In this document: piece after piece, positions 26,339 to 36,204 of the stretch
How positions within the stretch are numbered: position 1 is the first letter of the stretch
How the letters are laid out: each line of letters begins with the position of its first letter
Assembly (NCBI GenBank): GCA_963697355.1
Contig: CAVONV010000023.1
Location: forward strand, 930,001 to 994,000
DNA: 64,000 nt
Origin: CAVONV01 sp963697355
GTDB lineage: Bacteria; Acidobacteriota; Vicinamibacteria; Marinacidobacterales; DATDRI01
Reading direction: 5' to 3'
The notes under the pieces: model-generated
What the model was told of the DNA's origin: nothing
Database searches by the model: none
Seen by the model: the letters and a program-made list of their open reading frames with translations, nothing else
Position numbers and translations under genes: made by a program

Positions 26339-26994
26339 ACGCCCGAGCGTTTCGGGCCTTGGTTCTGGTTGGTTTGATGAGCCTGTGCCTCTCCACGTGG
26401 GGCACAGCCCAAGAGCGACGTTTGGAGGTCACGGGATTCCTTGGCGGACTGTCAGTCACCCAAGATCTAGGAAGTAGCTCCAATATTTACCTCGAAACCG
26501 TTGGAGAAGGTCAAAACGTTGATTTCGGAAAGTACCTCGGTCTCCGGGTCGCCTTCATGATTTCGTCAATCATCGGTATCGAGGGAAGCTATGCCCAAGG
26601 GACCAATAGCTACACCTATTCGGTTGACGACAACGAGGTCGGAAACGTCGATCTTGGTGAGCAGTTCGACGTGAAGCAGTCCAACTTCAGCGGAAATGTG
26701 CTGATTCAGTACCCTTTCGACAACGGATTCATCCCTTATGGAACCGTCGGTTTCGGTCGACATACTCAGAGTCCGGAGAAACCCATCGCGGGTTTCGAAG
26801 AGTCCGTGAACGGAAACGACATCAATTTCGGAGGTGGCGTCCGTTACTTTCTCGAAGGACCGAATTTACCGTGGCTCGGATTCCGTTTCGATTTCCGCTG
26901 GCACAGGGTCTCCAACGGGTTGGTGTTCGAAGGCAACGAGGTCTCACCTCGGTTTACCGAAATGAGTCTTGGCGTCGTCTTACGACCTTTCTAA
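26335..26994 (+). CDS. Small outer-membrane beta-barrel protein
   Basis: 219 residues with a signal peptide (cleavage after TWGTAQ) and alternating-hydrophobic strands typical of an eight-stranded OmpA/OmpW-like barrel, ending in terminal Phe (GVVLRPF). ATGA overlap with the matrixin gene shows coupling. It may anchor or accompany the protease, by context only. Confidence 0.75.
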   Translation: MNARAFRALVLVGLMSLCLSTWGTAQERRLEVTGFLGGLSVTQDLGSSSNIYLETVGEGQNVDFGKYLGLRVAFMISSIIGIEGSYAQGTNSYTYSVDDNEVGNVDLGEQFDVKQSNFSGNVLIQYPFDNGFIPYGTVGFGRHTQSPEKPIAGFEESVNGNDINFGGGVRYFLEGPNLPWLGFRFDFRWHRVSNGLVFEGNEVSPRFTEMSLGVVLRPF

Positions 26995-27073
26995 GATGGT
27001 GCGAGGAGGGGTGCTCGGCCTTCTTGACACTCCGCCTCCTCCTCGCTAAACTCAGTTCTTTCCTACCGATTGA

Positions 27074-27148
27074 GCCGGTGTAGCTCAGTGGTAGAGCAGC
27101 TGATTCGTAATCAGCAGGTCGGTGGTTCAAATCCACTCGCCGGCTCCA
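27074..27148 (+). tRNA. tRNA-Thr (anticodon CGT)
   Basis: A full cloverleaf: acceptor GCCGGTG pairs with CGCCGGC (one G-U), D arm GCTCAGTGGTAGAGC, anticodon stem GCTGA/TCAGC with loop TTCGTAA giving anticodon CGT (Thr, codon ACG), T arm GGTGG-TTCAAAT-CCACT, discriminator T and encoded CCA at 27146-27148. It marks the border between the housekeeping region and the kinase/accessory region. Confidence 0.95.
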
Positions 27149-27558
27149 TGTTGACGCGCACTTAGAAGCACCCCCCACTCACAAATTATTCTCGGGGTAA
27201 CACCGGGGTAACAACCGAACGCATTCCGAGGTTGACGTAACCGCCTGAAACAATCTGAACGCTTAGGTTGGGGGGCGTGTCCGTTTTGGACAATCCTGCC
27301 GGGTCTCCCGGATGGCCCGCGGGGACTGTGTGGTGCGGGCGTGGTGTGCATGTAACAGTTTCCCTATTTCCTTTCTTCTTTTAGGGAAACTGTTACATCA
27401 CGGGCTCATCAATACGTCCGATTGACGTGTTGACCATGGTTTGCTATTCGACAGTGGGTCACAGCTGGGCAGGTGTTTTATGAGTCTCCACAACTCTCAC
27501 ACCCCTTTGACTTCCCTCCCTGAAAAGCAATATCCTCACTCCAGCGTGGAGGTCCTCC
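27149..27558. other. Intergenic region after tRNA-Thr with repeats
   Basis: About 410 bp with no convincing gene. It has a direct repeat of CGGGGTAACA at 27193-27214 and the long inverted repeat at 27350-27398. I looked for an integrase remnant next to the tRNA, a common island site, and found none; nor did I find a second copy of the tRNA 3' end. Confidence 0.55.
27350..27398. repeat. Perfect 16-bp inverted repeat, 17-nt pyrimidine loop
   Basis: ATGTAACAGTTTCCCT at 27350-27365 and its exact complement at 27383-27398 flank a pyrimidine-rich 17-nt spacer. It lies about 160 bp before the first kinase gene. No T-run follows on either strand. It could be an operator, a recombination site or an RNA hairpin. 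Confidence 0.75.
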
Positions 27559-30238
27559 ATGATTGGCCGGACACTCTCCCACTACAAGGTCCTCGAGAAG
27601 ATCGGCGAAGGTGGAATGGGGGAGGTCTATCTTGCCAAAGACACCAAGTTGGATCGTGAAGTCGCCGTCAAGGTCCTACCCGCGACTTTCTCTGAGAACA
27701 AGGAACGCCTAGCCCGATTCGAGCGTGAAGCCCGTCTACTCGCGTCACTGAATCATCCCAACATTGCGGCCATCTTCGGGCTTGAGGAGTCCGAAGGGGT
27801 GCACTTCCTGGCTCTGGAGTACGTACCGGGAGAAACTTTGGCGGAGCGCATCAAACGGGGTCCGATTCCTGTTGATGACGCCCTTCCTCTCTTCAAGCAG
27901 ATCGCGGAAGGTCTCGAAGCCGCACATGAGAAAGGCGTCATTCATCGAGACCTGAAGCCTGCCAACATCAAGATCACACCCGAGGCCAAGGTCAAGGTTC
28001 TGGACTTTGGGTTGGCTAAGGCGATGGCGGGAGAAGAACTCGCCGCTGATGCTTCTCAGTCTCCCACACTCACCAAGGACACAGCGCTCGGCGCGATATT
28101 AGGTACTGCCGCCTACATGAGCCCGGAGCAAGCGCGGGGGAAGCCGGTCGACAAACGGACGGACATTTGGGCATTTGGATGTTGTTTCTATGAGTCGCTG
28201 ACCGGGCAAAAAGCGTTCTCGGGTGACACGGTTACGGACACGTTGGCCGCGATTGTCAAGAACGAACCCGATTGGAAGGCACTCCCAGGCGGCACGTCCT
28301 TGAGAATTCGCAAGCTGATTCGGCGATGCCTGCGAAAAGACAAGAGCGTGCGTCTCCACGACGTGGCAGACGCGCGGATCGAGATCGGCGAGGCTATTGA
28401 TGAGCCGGAGGTGGAGTGGGAGGAAGAGACGCGCACTAAGAAGAGCGGCGCGCTCGTCACCCTAGGTGCGCTCGTGGGGATTCTTATCGGGACAATATTG
28501 GGGGCATGGCTCTGGAGCAGCTTGGGAGCTACGTCTGTTGACCGCTACTCCGCCACCCTCCGTCACCCGAAGTGTGATCGAGCTACCACCCGAGGCACCA
28601 CTCGCGCTCGGCGGTGCGGTACCAAACCTTGGCTACGACATCCTCACCATCGCTCTTTCTCCCGATGGCACCGAGCTCGTGTATGTAGGAAGCTCGGCCG
28701 AGGGAAAGCAGACTTTATCGTCGCGGCATGGATAGCTTTGAAGTCAGCCCGATTTCAGGCACCAAGGGCGCCATTTTTCCTTTCTTCTCTCCCGACGGCC
28801 GCTGGTTGGGCTTCCTTACCAATGACAAGGTTAAAAAGGTATCCCTTCAGGGCGGTGCACCAGTGACGCTTTGCGACGCCAATACGCCGATCCGGGGGGA
28901 CTGGACACGAGACGACGTGATCTATTTCTCGGAGCACGAGGGATTCGCACTCTCACGGGTGTCGGCAGCCGGCGGGCCGCCGAGCGAGGTCGCCAATCTA
29001 CAGTTCCACGATGCCCGCTTCAGCGAAGTGTTGCCTGACGGAAAGTCAGCACTGGTCACCAAGTCTTATACGACGGGGATCAGTGCTGACTATGGAAATG
29101 TTCTACTAATTTCGCTCGAGACGTTGGAGACAAGGACGCTCATCGAGTCTGGCTATCGATCCTCACTATGTTCCCTCGGGTTATCTACTTTTCGCGCGTT
29201 CGGGTAATCTGCTGGCCGTACCGTTCGATCTGGAGCGTCTCGAGGTTCAAGGGGAGCCGGTGACCGGTGGTCTCCGGTGCGAGCATGGATTCCTTCTTTA
29301 TTCAAGCGCAGGTCGCGCTCTCGGAGAACGGGTTGCTTGCGTACGTACCTGGCGGTGACGGTGCCATTGGAAAGCTGTCTTGGATCGACCGCCAAGGAAG
29401 GAGCGAGTTCCTGCCGGTGTCCGAACGACTCTACGGTGTCGTCGATCTGGCTCCAGGAGGACGGCAGCTCGCGGTCCACGTCGCTGACGTCAATGACTAC
29501 ATATGGATTTATGACATCCCTCGTAAGGAAGGGCGGAAACTGGCCGCGACAGGGCACGCAGGATGGCCCGTTTGGGCACCGGATGCTAAAACGATTTCCT
29601 TTCGCTCGTGGCGACCGGATGGAGCGACAACGATTCGTAGACAGCGCGTCGATGAACCCGGCTCACCGGACGAACCGCTTTCCGGACAACTGCCTGTGAA
29701 CGTCGGGTCGTGGTCGCCGGACGGTCGCGTGGTTGCGATTGACGAATTCGGAGCTCGGGCGCGGATGGGATTTCTTACTGTCGGCAGCGGTCGAGAGCCA
29801 GAGTGGCTGGGCGGGGCGGATTCGAACAGATGGGGAGGAGTCTTCTCCCCCGACGGCAACTGGGTTGCATACTCCTCCGATGAGACCGGTCGATACGAGA
29901 TCTGGATTCGGTCTTTTCCTACCGGCGATGTGATCCGTCAGATTTCTGTCAACGGGGGCATCGAGCCTGTCTGGTGCTGGGAGTGCGGAGAGCTCTTCTA
30001 CCGCCGGGGCAATCAATGGTTTTCGACCCGCGTCTCTCTGCAGCCCGAGCTTTCCTGGGAGCCACCGCGTCTCGCCTTCGAGACCGATTTCGTTGACACG
30101 CCGGGACGCTCCTACGATGTATCACCGGATGGTGAGCGTCTCCTCGTCGTCAAAAGAACGCGCGAGCCCACACGAATGAAGATACACATCGTTAACAACT
30201 GGTTCGAGGAGCTCAAACGCCTCGTTCCCACCAACTGA
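27559..30238 (+). pseudogene. Ser/Thr protein kinase with TolB-like propeller, four frameshifts in the sensor half
   Basis: The kinase domain is intact: GEGGMG (residues 16-21), Lys38 in VAVKVL, HRDLKPAN with Asp131, DFGLA at 149, MSPEQARG. One membrane segment follows (about 300-322). The outer half is a WD40/TolB-like propeller with SPDG repeats, but the frame must move by +1 four times: between about 28520 and 28560, near 28712, at 29157 and at 29263. Each of the last three is explained by one extra base, and the joined sequence matches kinase-propeller proteins to the stop at 30236. As it stands the product ends at 28866. The next kinase gene starts 1 bp after the stop. Confidence 0.8.
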
Positions 30239-30239
30239 C

Positions 30240-32651
30240 ATGACACTTCAACCCGGCACCCGACTCGGCCATTACGAGATCACCTCCCTGCTCGGCTCGG
30301 GTGGGATGGGAGAAGTCTATCGAGCGAAGGACCACAAGCTGGGGCGGGACGTGGCGATCAAGGTGCTGCGGGAGGAACTTGCCTCAGATCCCGAACGTCT
30401 GCGGCGCTTTGAACAAGAGGCGCGCTCGGCATCCGCACTCAACCACCCCAACATTATTACTATCTATGACATCCGCCTTCGCCCTCTGTCCGCCGAAGGC
30501 TACGGCGGACAAGTCGGCAAGACTGAGGACGTCGACTTCATTGTAATGGAGTTCGTGGAGGGCAAGACGCTGAGGGAGATGGTCTCTGAAGGGCCGCTCC
30601 CGACAAAGAAGTTGCTCCAGCTTGCCACTCAGATTGCTGAGGGATTGGCGAAGGCTCACTCCGCCGGGATCATCCACCGGGATTTGAAACCTGAGAACTT
30701 GATGGTGACGAGCGATGGATATGTGAAGATTTTGGATTTTGGTCTCGCCAAGTTGTTGCCCGAAGCCGTCGATTTCGGTTCCGAGGAGATCACGGTCTCG
30801 AAGGAGCTAACCCGTGCTGGTGTCATTTTGGGAACGGTCGGATACATGTCTCCTGAGCAAGCAAGTGGGCAGCCGCTCGACCATAGGTCCGATCAGTTCT
30901 CCTTTGGGTCGATTCTCTATGAGATGGCGACAGGAAAGATTGCATTCAAGCGGGAGACCGCGGCCCAAATGCTAGCTGCAATTATCGAAGGAGAGCCCGA
31001 GCCCGTCGCAAAAGTCAATCCGAATGTGCCCCCTCATCTGCGGGTGATTGTTGAGCGTTGCTTAGAGAAGCACGCGGAGGAACGATACGAATCCACACGA
31101 GACCTAGCCCGGGAATTGGAGGGCTTGAGAGAGATTCCCTTCGCTCTTCCAGCCATGCTGACGCGACGGGCTGTCCTCGCTGGCGTCTTAGCTCTAGTGG
31201 TGTTGGGCCTCGCACTGCTAGTGGGATTGAATGGTGGCGGGCTGCGGGATCGCCTTCTGGGAGGAACCACCCCCATTGATTCGCTCGCGGTCCTGCCTCT
31301 GGCGAACGCATCCGGGGACCCGGAGCAAGAGTACTTCGTCGACGGAATTACCGAGGCACTCATCACGGACCTGGCGAAGATCAGCGCTCTCAAGGTTATT
31401 TCCCGCAACTCGGCCATGCGTTACAAGGACACCGACAAATCGATCCCGGAAATCGCAGAGGAACTGGGTGTGGACGCGGTGATCGAAGGCTCGGTGCTGC
31501 GAGAAGGCGATAGAGTGCGGGTAACGGCTCAGCTAATCGAGGCAAGTACAGATCAATACCTCTGGGCCAACAATTTCGAACAAGAACTGCGCGACATCAT
31601 GACCCTGTACAGCGATGTGGCCCGCACCATAGCTCGTGAAATCGAAATCAATGTGGCGCCGGAGGAAGAAAGGCGATTGGCCAGTGTCCGGCCCGTTGTT
31701 CCCGAGGCCTATGAGGCCTATCTCAAGGGTCGATTTTACCACCTCAAGATTACTCCGGAGGGTTTCGAGACTGCGCAGAAATACTTTCAGCTCGCCCTGG
31801 AGAAAGACCCGAATTATGCGCTGGCCTACGCGGGTATGGCCTTCGTCTGGCTCGCCCGAGCTGACTGGGGAGTTGTACCACCTCGTGAGGCAATCCCAAA
31901 AGCGAAGACGGCGTTGTCGAGAGCCAACGAGCTGGATGAAAACCTCGCGGAAATTCATAGAGGCCTGGCGTTCATTGAATATTCGTACGAATGGGACTGG
32001 TTGGCTGCAGAGAGAGCGTTCAAGCGCGCTATTGAGCTGAATCCCAACTACGGCGATGTGCGCATATTCTACTCGCATTTCTTGATCTGCATGAAACGTC
32101 CGGAGGAAGCTCGGGCGCAGATGGCGCGGGCCTTGGAGTTGGATCCGCTCCAATCCTTCACCCAGGGTGCGTTCGGCATGAGCTTGTTCTACTTACACCG
32201 ATATGATGAAGCCATCGAACAGCTCCGTAAGACCCTTGTAATGGAACCGAACTTTTCTTTGGCACATCAATTCCTCTGGTTCGCCTACCCGCAAAAGAGA
32301 ATGTTTGCGGAGGCACTGGAACAAGCAAAGAAGTATTTTTCTATTATGGGTAATAGCGAAGTCACGGAGAGTCTTGCGCATGACTACGCGCAGGGTGGTT
32401 ACGCCGGGGCCATGAGACTTGCGGCTGAGAAGCTGGCTGCGCGTGCCAAGCTAAGCTATGTCCCAGCCATGGATATTGCGTATCTGTATGGTCACGCCGG
32501 GGAGAGGAAACGAACCCTCGAATGGTTGGAGAGATGCTACGAGGAGCGCGAGCTCGACATGGTTTCTATTGGTGTCAATCCGATTTGGGATAGTCTGCGC
32601 GAGGACGCTCGCTTCCAAGACTTACTACGCCTTATGAACCTCCCGGAGTGA
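30240..32651 (+). CDS. Ser/Thr protein kinase with TolB-N-like domain and TPR repeats
   Basis: 803 residues: kinase domain with GSGGMGEVYRAKD, Lys41, HRDLKPEN (Asp148), DFGLAKL and MSPEQASG; one membrane segment near 310-330 (AVLAGVLALVVLGLALLVGL); then an FlgO/TolB-N-like domain (SLAVLPLANASGDPEQEYFVDGITEALITDL, typical of kinase and cyclase receptors), and about six TPR units to the end. Residues 79-93, between IYDI and GKTEDVDFIVMEF, are an in-frame insertion of a palindromic element not expected in this domain. It lies in tandem with the kinases before and after it. Confidence 0.88.
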   Translation: MTLQPGTRLGHYEITSLLGSGGMGEVYRAKDHKLGRDVAIKVLREELASDPERLRRFEQEARSASALNHPNIITIYDIRLRPLSAEGYGGQVGKTEDVDFIVMEFVEGKTLREMVSEGPLPTKKLLQLATQIAEGLAKAHSAGIIHRDLKPENLMVTSDGYVKILDFGLAKLLPEAVDFGSEEITVSKELTRAGVILGTVGYMSPEQASGQPLDHRSDQFSFGSILYEMATGKIAFKRETAAQMLAAIIEGEPEPVAKVNPNVPPHLRVIVERCLEKHAEERYESTRDLARELEGLREIPFALPAMLTRRAVLAGVLALVVLGLALLVGLNGGGLRDRLLGGTTPIDSLAVLPLANASGDPEQEYFVDGITEALITDLAKISALKVISRNSAMRYKDTDKSIPEIAEELGVDAVIEGSVLREGDRVRVTAQLIEASTDQYLWANNFEQELRDIMTLYSDVARTIAREIEINVAPEEERRLASVRPVVPEAYEAYLKGRFYHLKITPEGFETAQKYFQLALEKDPNYALAYAGMAFVWLARADWGVVPPREAIPKAKTALSRANELDENLAEIHRGLAFIEYSYEWDWLAAERAFKRAIELNPNYGDVRIFYSHFLICMKRPEEARAQMARALELDPLQSFTQGAFGMSLFYLHRYDEAIEQLRKTLVMEPNFSLAHQFLWFAYPQKRMFAEALEQAKKYFSIMGNSEVTESLAHDYAQGGYAGAMRLAAEKLAARAKLSYVPAMDIAYLYGHAGERKRTLEWLERCYEERELDMVSIGVNPIWDSLREDARFQDLLRLMNLPE
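30474..30518. repeat. REP-like palindromic element inside a kinase gene
   Basis: 45 bp inserted in frame, containing CCGCCTTCG, the inverted pair GTCCGCCG-(7 nt)-CGGCGGAC and CCGCCGAAGG. It codes for RLRPLSAEGYGGQVG in kinase 2. The same words occur in the intergenic elements at 22.2 kb and 10.05 kb. Confidence 0.65.
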
Positions 32652-32655
32652 CCAG

Positions 32656-35325
32656 ATGATCGGCAAGACCCTCAGCCACTACAAGGTTCTCGAAAAACTC
32701 GGCAGCGGCGGTATGGGCGAAGTCTACATCGCTGAGGACACGAAGCTCAGCCGCAAGGTGGCGCTCAAGGTCCTACCGCCCGAGATGGCCGAGAATGCTG
32801 AGCGTCGGGCACGATTTGAACGCGAAGCCAAAGCTGTCGCCGCTTTAGACCACCCTAATATCGTCACCATCTATTCGGTCGAAGAAGCAGAGGGCGTTCA
32901 CTTCTACACGATGCAGTTGGTGAAGGGAAAGACGCTCACAGAGTTGATACCGAAGAAGGGCATGGCGCTCAACAAATTCTTCGAGATTGCGATTCCCCTA
33001 GCCGACTCCGTGAGTGCTGCTCATGAGCAAGGGATCATTCATCGCGACCTAAAGCCTGACAATCTCATGGTTGGGGATGATGGGCGGCTGAAGATTCTCG
33101 ATTTCGGTCTAGCGAAGCTGAAGCCTGGGTATGCAGAATCCGGCATCAGTGAGCTTCCCACGCAATCGGCCACGGCTGAAGGACGAATCCTGGGCACGGT
33201 AGCTTACATGTCGCCGGAGCAGGCTGAAGGAAAACAGATCGATCATCGCTCGGATATTTTCTCCATCGGGATCATCCTTTACGAGACGGCGACGGGAGAG
33301 CGTCCGTTCAAAGGGGACACGGCGGCTTCCCTTCTCTCTTCCATACTCAAAGATAAGCCTCAGTCAGCAACTGAAGTGAATCCAGCGCTTCCGCGTGATC
33401 TTGGGAAGATCATCCGAAGGTGCCTAGCGAAAGATCCGACTCGGCGGTATCAAAGTGCCCTCGACATAAGAAATGAGCTGGAGGAGCTAAAGCAAGACAT
33501 CGACTCCGGCGAGGTCGTGGAAGGAGCTTTTGTAACGCGTACAGCTGGAAGTTGGAAGTGGATTCTAGTGGCAGCCGCAGCAGTTCTGATTGCGCCGGTG
33601 GCAGCATATCTACTGGTGCGCTCGGCGCCGAAGTCGGAAGTCGAATCCCCTCCGCTTGTGAACTCGTTCGCACAGCTGACCCAAGAACGCGGACGCGAGT
33701 TCTTTCCGACACTATCGCCGGACGGTCGATTCGTTGCCTATGCCGGCCAAGCGTCTGGTAACTGGGACCTCTACCTGCAAAGGGTAGAGGGAGGAAAGGC
33801 CATCAATTTGACTCAGGACTCGCCAGCCGATGATACACAGCCTGCTTTTTCGCCGGATGGAGAGCGGTTAGCGTTTCGATCCGAGCGCGACGGCGGGGGC
33901 ATCTTCGTCATGGGTACGCTTGGCGAATCTGCGAAGCGACTCAGCGACTTTGGCTACAACCCGAGTTGGTCTCCCGACGGCAAGCAGATCGTTTGCACGA
34001 CGAGAGAGGGAGTCGAAATCGCAGCCAGTAATGATAGGAGTAGCCAGCTGTGGTCCGTGAGTGTCGAGACAGCTGAAACAAAGCTCATCCACACGGGTGG
34101 TGTGTACAATCCGACTTGGTCCCCTGATGGACGCCGAATTGCTTACTGCTCCTGGTATCCGAATTCAAAGGCGGAAATATGGACCCTCTCGACCCGCGGC
34201 GGCGAACCGGTGTCTCTGACCGACGACTCCTACGTGAACTGGTTTCCCATCTGGTCACGGGATGGAACACACATCTATTTTTCCAGCGACCGTGGCGGAA
34301 GCATGAATATTTGGCGTGTCCGGATCGAGGAAGAGACCGGCGAAGTACTAGGGGAGCCGGAAGCCGTCACTACGGGCGTGGCCACGCAGCCATATCATCT
34401 CACTTTCTCACGAGACGGCCGTCAGCTGGCTTATTCTGCGTACACCAGTTCAACAAACCTGCAGAAGGTGTCTTTTGATCCAACTGCGGGGAGAGTGGCT
34501 GGCGATCCGGTTTGGATCACCACTAAAGGGGGTATCCACCCTTCCCTTTCGCCTGACGATGAGTGGCTGGCCTTCGATGACAGTTTTGGGGCTTCGGGAT
34601 CTATCAATATCGGCATGATCCGAACCGACGGAACCGGCCGCAGACAGCTTACAGAGGGGCCTTATCGGAACCGGTACCCTCGGTTTTCACCGGATGGTAA
34701 TCGCATCGCCTTTGGGTCCAATCGTAGTGGTAGCTATGAAACTTGGACCATCAACAGGGATGGCAGTGGTGTCAAGCGGCTCACGGATTCTGGCGGGAGC
34801 ATGATAACTCCAGTTTGGTCTCCAGATGGCTCAAAGATAGCCTCCTGCGACAATGGTGAAACGACATACGTTTTTTGTGTGGACGAACCGTGGGCGCAGC
34901 AGTCCGTAGAAGCCCTCCCTCGCCATGGCGAAGTAGGGGTAAAGTGGTTTCCACGATCCTGGTCCCCGAACGGGAAACTATTGGCAGGATATTTGGGACA
35001 GTTACGCGGAATCGTCATTTATTCTTTTGAAACGAAACGGTACCGCACACTCACCGACACCGGTGGGATGCCGGTTTGGTTAAGGGACAGCCGCAGACTA
35101 CTGTTCGTGAGTTCTAGCAATCTTCAGGACAATGTACCGATTTCTTTGTTGGATACGGCGACCGGCGAATACCATGAGGTGTTATCCAGCGAGTTACTGT
35201 CAATAGAACCAGACTGGATACGTCCCTGGCCCACGATCTCAGCTGACGACCGTACGATCTATTTCGAGCGGCAACGTCGCGAAGCCGACATCTGGATGCT
35301 CACCCTCAACGAGGAGCGGGAGTAG
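32656..35325 (+). CDS. Ser/Thr protein kinase with TolB-like beta-propeller
   Basis: 889 residues: kinase domain (GSGGMG 16-21, Lys38, HRDLKPDN, DFGLAKL, MSPEQAEG), one membrane segment (about 293-313, WILVAAAAVLIAPVAAYLLV) and a large outer TolB-like propeller with many SPDG(R/E/K) blades. The kinase side is cytoplasmic, the propeller periplasmic. It starts 4 bp after kinase 2, so the three kinases probably form one transcription unit. It is an intact relative of the damaged kinase 1 and of the fragment at 49703-50235. Confidence 0.9.
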   Translation: MIGKTLSHYKVLEKLGSGGMGEVYIAEDTKLSRKVALKVLPPEMAENAERRARFEREAKAVAALDHPNIVTIYSVEEAEGVHFYTMQLVKGKTLTELIPKKGMALNKFFEIAIPLADSVSAAHEQGIIHRDLKPDNLMVGDDGRLKILDFGLAKLKPGYAESGISELPTQSATAEGRILGTVAYMSPEQAEGKQIDHRSDIFSIGIILYETATGERPFKGDTAASLLSSILKDKPQSATEVNPALPRDLGKIIRRCLAKDPTRRYQSALDIRNELEELKQDIDSGEVVEGAFVTRTAGSWKWILVAAAAVLIAPVAAYLLVRSAPKSEVESPPLVNSFAQLTQERGREFFPTLSPDGRFVAYAGQASGNWDLYLQRVEGGKAINLTQDSPADDTQPAFSPDGERLAFRSERDGGGIFVMGTLGESAKRLSDFGYNPSWSPDGKQIVCTTREGVEIAASNDRSSQLWSVSVETAETKLIHTGGVYNPTWSPDGRRIAYCSWYPNSKAEIWTLSTRGGEPVSLTDDSYVNWFPIWSRDGTHIYFSSDRGGSMNIWRVRIEEETGEVLGEPEAVTTGVATQPYHLTFSRDGRQLAYSAYTSSTNLQKVSFDPTAGRVAGDPVWITTKGGIHPSLSPDDEWLAFDDSFGASGSINIGMIRTDGTGRRQLTEGPYRNRYPRFSPDGNRIAFGSNRSGSYETWTINRDGSGVKRLTDSGGSMITPVWSPDGSKIASCDNGETTYVFCVDEPWAQQSVEALPRHGEVGVKWFPRSWSPNGKLLAGYLGQLRGIVIYSFETKRYRTLTDTGGMPVWLRDSRRLLFVSSSNLQDNVPISLLDTATGEYHEVLSSELLSIEPDWIRPWPTISADDRTIYFERQRREADIWMLTLNEERE

Positions 35326-35548
35326 CCAATGTAACCACTGTAACCAGTATCTGGCAGGGGGGAGATCTCTCTAGAGAAATAATCTATGACCAAAAAGTTA
35401 TAGAAGACTACTATTTCGTATTTTGGTTATTCATGTTACAGATAGAAACTCTATCAAGCCATCCGGGGACGTGTACTATTACAGCACCTTCAAATTAAGA
35501 TTCTCCTCGGCCTTCCATCCAAGAACAACTCGCAAGAGGTGAACCAAC

Positions 35549-36037
35549 GTGACCGGTGAGACGATTGTATTCGGATTCTGCGCGGGTGTTGCCGCCACGG
35601 TGACGATGGACGTGTTGGCAAGCGCTTATCGGAGGGTCGGCCTTACCGCGGGCGCGAAGGGGCAATGGGTCGGCCGATGGTATCTCGGCATCGCCCGGGG
35701 CCATTTCGTCCACTCGAACATCGCCGTCGCTCCGGAACAGACCGGTGAAAAGCGGGCCGCATTGGTCGGGCACTATGCGATCGGAATCGCACTTGCGGTG
35801 CTCTATGTCGCCGGGGCCGGCTGGCTGGGCGTCTCGCCGGATGAATTCCTCGTCGCGCTCGGCTACGGGTTCGCCACCAGCGTCTTTCCCTGGTTCCTGG
35901 TATTCCCTGCATTGGGCTTCGGGTTGTTCGGTCTGAAGGGACCGCCGGAGTTGAGGCTGTTCACATCGAGCTTGATGAACCACCTCTCCTACGGCTTCGG
36001 GCTCTGGTGGATCGCGAAGGTGCTCCCGCTCGGTTAG
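35549..36037 (+). CDS. DUF2938-like integral membrane protein
   Basis: 162 residues, GTG start with AAGAGGT upstream. Four hydrophobic segments; the first contains FCAGVAATVTMDVLASAYRR, then VGRWYLGIARG and HYAIGIALAVLYV, which match the DUF2938 layout. Function is unknown. The 220 bp before it are AT-richer and hold no gene I can support. Confidence 0.75.
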   Translation: MTGETIVFGFCAGVAATVTMDVLASAYRRVGLTAGAKGQWVGRWYLGIARGHFVHSNIAVAPEQTGEKRAALVGHYAIGIALAVLYVAGAGWLGVSPDEFLVALGYGFATSVFPWFLVFPALGFGLFGLKGPPELRLFTSSLMNHLSYGFGLWWIAKVLPLG

Positions 36038-36204
36038 GACGGGAACGGATCACTCTACTTGACCACCGATTTGTCACGTTCGACCACACTTCTCCCAGCA
36101 AACGCTCCATCCCTCACACCCGGATCTTCTTTCAAGGGGAGGTGAACTCCAGAAAGTCATTAGTTCCAACCCGCCCGAAAAGCCGCAAATCGCGGGCCAA
36201 GCCT

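Noticed and set aside
26954..27178. Minus-strand reading frame across the tRNA (VDLNHRPADYESAALPLSYTG)
   Set aside because: This is the well-known false protein given by antisense translation of a tRNA gene.
27149..27350. Integrase or attachment site next to tRNA-Thr
   Set aside because: No integrase motif (R-H-R-Y) and no second copy of the tRNA 3' end were found in the window.
29267..30238. Propeller part as a separate gene
   Set aside because: It lacks a start with a ribosome-binding site and joins the kinase 1 frame after correction of one-base insertions.
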